The translations under genes were made by a program, and so were the position numbers. A model generated the notes under the pieces. The model searched no databases and was not told the DNA's origin. It saw only the letters and a program-made list of their open reading frames with translations. This document shows positions 6,495-7,477 of a stretch of 7,477 nucleotides of DNA, in pieces (positions within the stretch are counted from its first letter, which is position 1; every line of letters starts with the position of its first letter). Source of the DNA: Bacillota bacterium (GTDB lineage Bacteria > Bacillota > Clostridia > Lachnospirales > Lachnospiraceae); assembly GCA_023435505.1 (NCBI GenBank), contig JAEYRR010000393.1:1-7477 (forward strand). The letters are read 5' to 3'.

Positions 6495-7477
6495 TTATAA
6501 ACTGCTTAACTCCTGACAGGTGGTAAAGAATGGTCTTACTCGGTTTAGAATAACCTGAACCCCGCCTTTCTGATTCGCTTCTATATTAATTGGGATGATA
6601 GGATCATGTAAGGACATACGAACTAGGATCCATCCACTGACCTCTTCATCCTGAAAAGAAATACGCACACCTTCAAAGTTATCTTTCACGATATGGAAGG
6701 TTGGCTGACCTTCTGCATAGGCAATAAAATCCTGCAGCACTGACTGTCCATACGTCTTAAAATCCTCCGTCTTTATGGTGAGCCTGTACTCCTCTGATTC
6801 CGCTGGATACTTTAAGGCAGCAATCAGATTCTTCAGCTCCTTATTTTCTTTACGAAGCTTTGCCATCTTGCATATGATCTTGACTGACATATAGGCACCG
6901 TCATCTGAGAAATAATTTTCTTTTAGTGCACCATGGCCAGAAGTCTCAATGGCCAGATGACTTTCCTCTCCTATACTGTTCAGTCTAACTGATTCATTGA
7001 TTACATTTTTATAGCCTCGTTTGAAGCGCAAATGCTTCATATGCAAATCCTTCTCAAGGAATTCTGTCAAATAGTCAGAAGTAACGGAGTCTGTAACAAC
7101 TGTTGTCTTAGGATACTTCTCTGATACGATGGCTGCCATTAAGGCAATCAGTGCATTACGGTTAACCTCCTGCCCGTCAGACATTACAACTGCAGCTCGG
7201 TCTCCATCACAATCAAAGATTACACCCAGATCAGCCTTGCTACTTACCGTGGCCTTCTGTATCGCTTCCATCGCATGAGGATTCTCAGGATTAGGAATAT
7301 GATTTGGGAAAGAACCGTCAGGATCTAAAAATACACTTCCTGTGGTATCTGCACCTAATGGCTCCAGTATCTCTCTGGTAAAGAAGCCACATGCACCATT
7401 CCCTGCATCTACTACAATTTTTAAGCCCTTTAGCGGATGCTCATAATCCTCTGCCTGGACTTCTTGTTTGATTATAT
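6495..7477 (-). CDS. Alpha-D-phosphohexomutase (phosphoglucomutase/phosphomannomutase family), 5' end missing
   Basis: The gene enters from the right edge; 326 residues are visible of about 450-500, and domain 1 with the phosphoserine loop lies outside. The reading frame stays open from the ATG at 7271 to the edge, so that ATG is internal and must not be taken as the start. These enzymes interconvert hexose 1- and 6-phosphates through a bisphosphate intermediate. Visible parts: domain 2 with VVDAGNGACG (residues 21-30 of the visible part) and the magnesium loop DCDGDR (bases 7197-7214, form DxDxDR); domain 3 with the sugar-binding loop ETSGH (bases 6933-6947); domain 4 with a phosphate-binding loop RMSLHDP (bases 6600-6620) in place of the usual RxSGTEP. 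Glucose versus mannose preference cannot be decided. It stands 80 bases upstream of fba on the same strand, fitting a sugar-phosphate role. No frameshift is seen. Confidence 0.9.
   Translation of the reverse strand, partial: IIKQEVQAEDYEHPLKGLKIVVDAGNGACGFFTREILEPLGADTTGSVFLDPDGSFPNHIPNPENPHAMEAIQKATVSSKADLGVIFDCDGDRAAVVMSDGQEVNRNALIALMAAIVSEKYPKTTVVTDSVTSDYLTEFLEKDLHMKHLRFKRGYKNVINESVRLNSIGEESHLAIETSGHGALKENYFSDDGAYMSVKIICKMAKLRKENKELKNLIAALKYPAESEEYRLTIKTEDFKTYGQSVLQDFIAYAEGQPTFHIVKDNFEGVRISFQDEEVSGWILVRMSLHDPIIPINIEANQKGGVQVILNRVRPFFTTCQELSSL

Noticed and set aside
6495..7271. A complete 258-residue protein starting at the ATG at 7271
   Set aside because: The frame stays open upstream to the window edge and encodes recognisable domain 2 sequence (VVDAGNGACG), so this ATG is an internal methionine of a larger mutase.

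Overview
The window looks like chromosomal DNA of a low-GC, Gram-positive anaerobe, most likely a clostridial Lachnospiraceae of the Lachnoclostridium/Anaerocolumna type. The basis is the gdpP-rplI-dnaB gene order, the style of the class II aldolase, the AT-rich spacers, AGGAG-type ribosome sites, and a secreted Big2 (bacterial Ig-like group 2) protein. The genus is inferred and cannot be fixed from the window alone.

Layout. Bases 1-3112 (minus strand) hold a housekeeping operon transcribed right to left: gdpP (c-di-AMP phosphodiesterase), rplI (ribosomal protein bL9) and the 5' part of dnaB (replicative helicase), which runs off the left edge. The genes are tightly packed, with 2 and 27 bases between them. 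An extended -10 promoter sits just upstream of gdpP. Bases 3113-3502 are a divergent intergenic region with this promoter and two rightward promoter candidates in tandem. Bases 3503-5242 (plus strand) encode a 579-residue secreted protein with a signal peptide, three clear Big2 repeats, a probable fourth degenerate one, and a C-terminal part that looks like two diverged copies of one unrecognised beta-rich domain. Bases 5243-5478 separate convergent genes and contain two perfect 18-bp hairpins flanking a short structured, locally GC-rich segment. Bases 5479-6414 (minus) are fba, class II fructose-bisphosphate aldolase. Bases 6495-7477 (minus) are the C-terminal 326 residues of an alpha-D-phosphohexomutase (phosphoglucomutase/phosphomannomutase family) whose start lies beyond the right edge.

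How they fit together. The left operon couples second-messenger turnover with translation and replication functions, an arrangement common in Firmicutes. The right pair belongs to central sugar metabolism: the mutase handles hexose phosphates feeding glycolysis or envelope sugars, and aldolase splits fructose-1,6-bisphosphate. The Big2 gene between them has its own promoters and terminator and is the only accessory-looking gene.

I see no CRISPR array, tRNA, rRNA, complete mobile element or defence system, and nothing that convincingly amounts to a new biological system. The points most worth a second look are the duplicated C-terminal domain of the Big2 protein, the related twin hairpins with the odd segment between them, the non-canonical phosphate loop of the mutase, and the tandem promoters.
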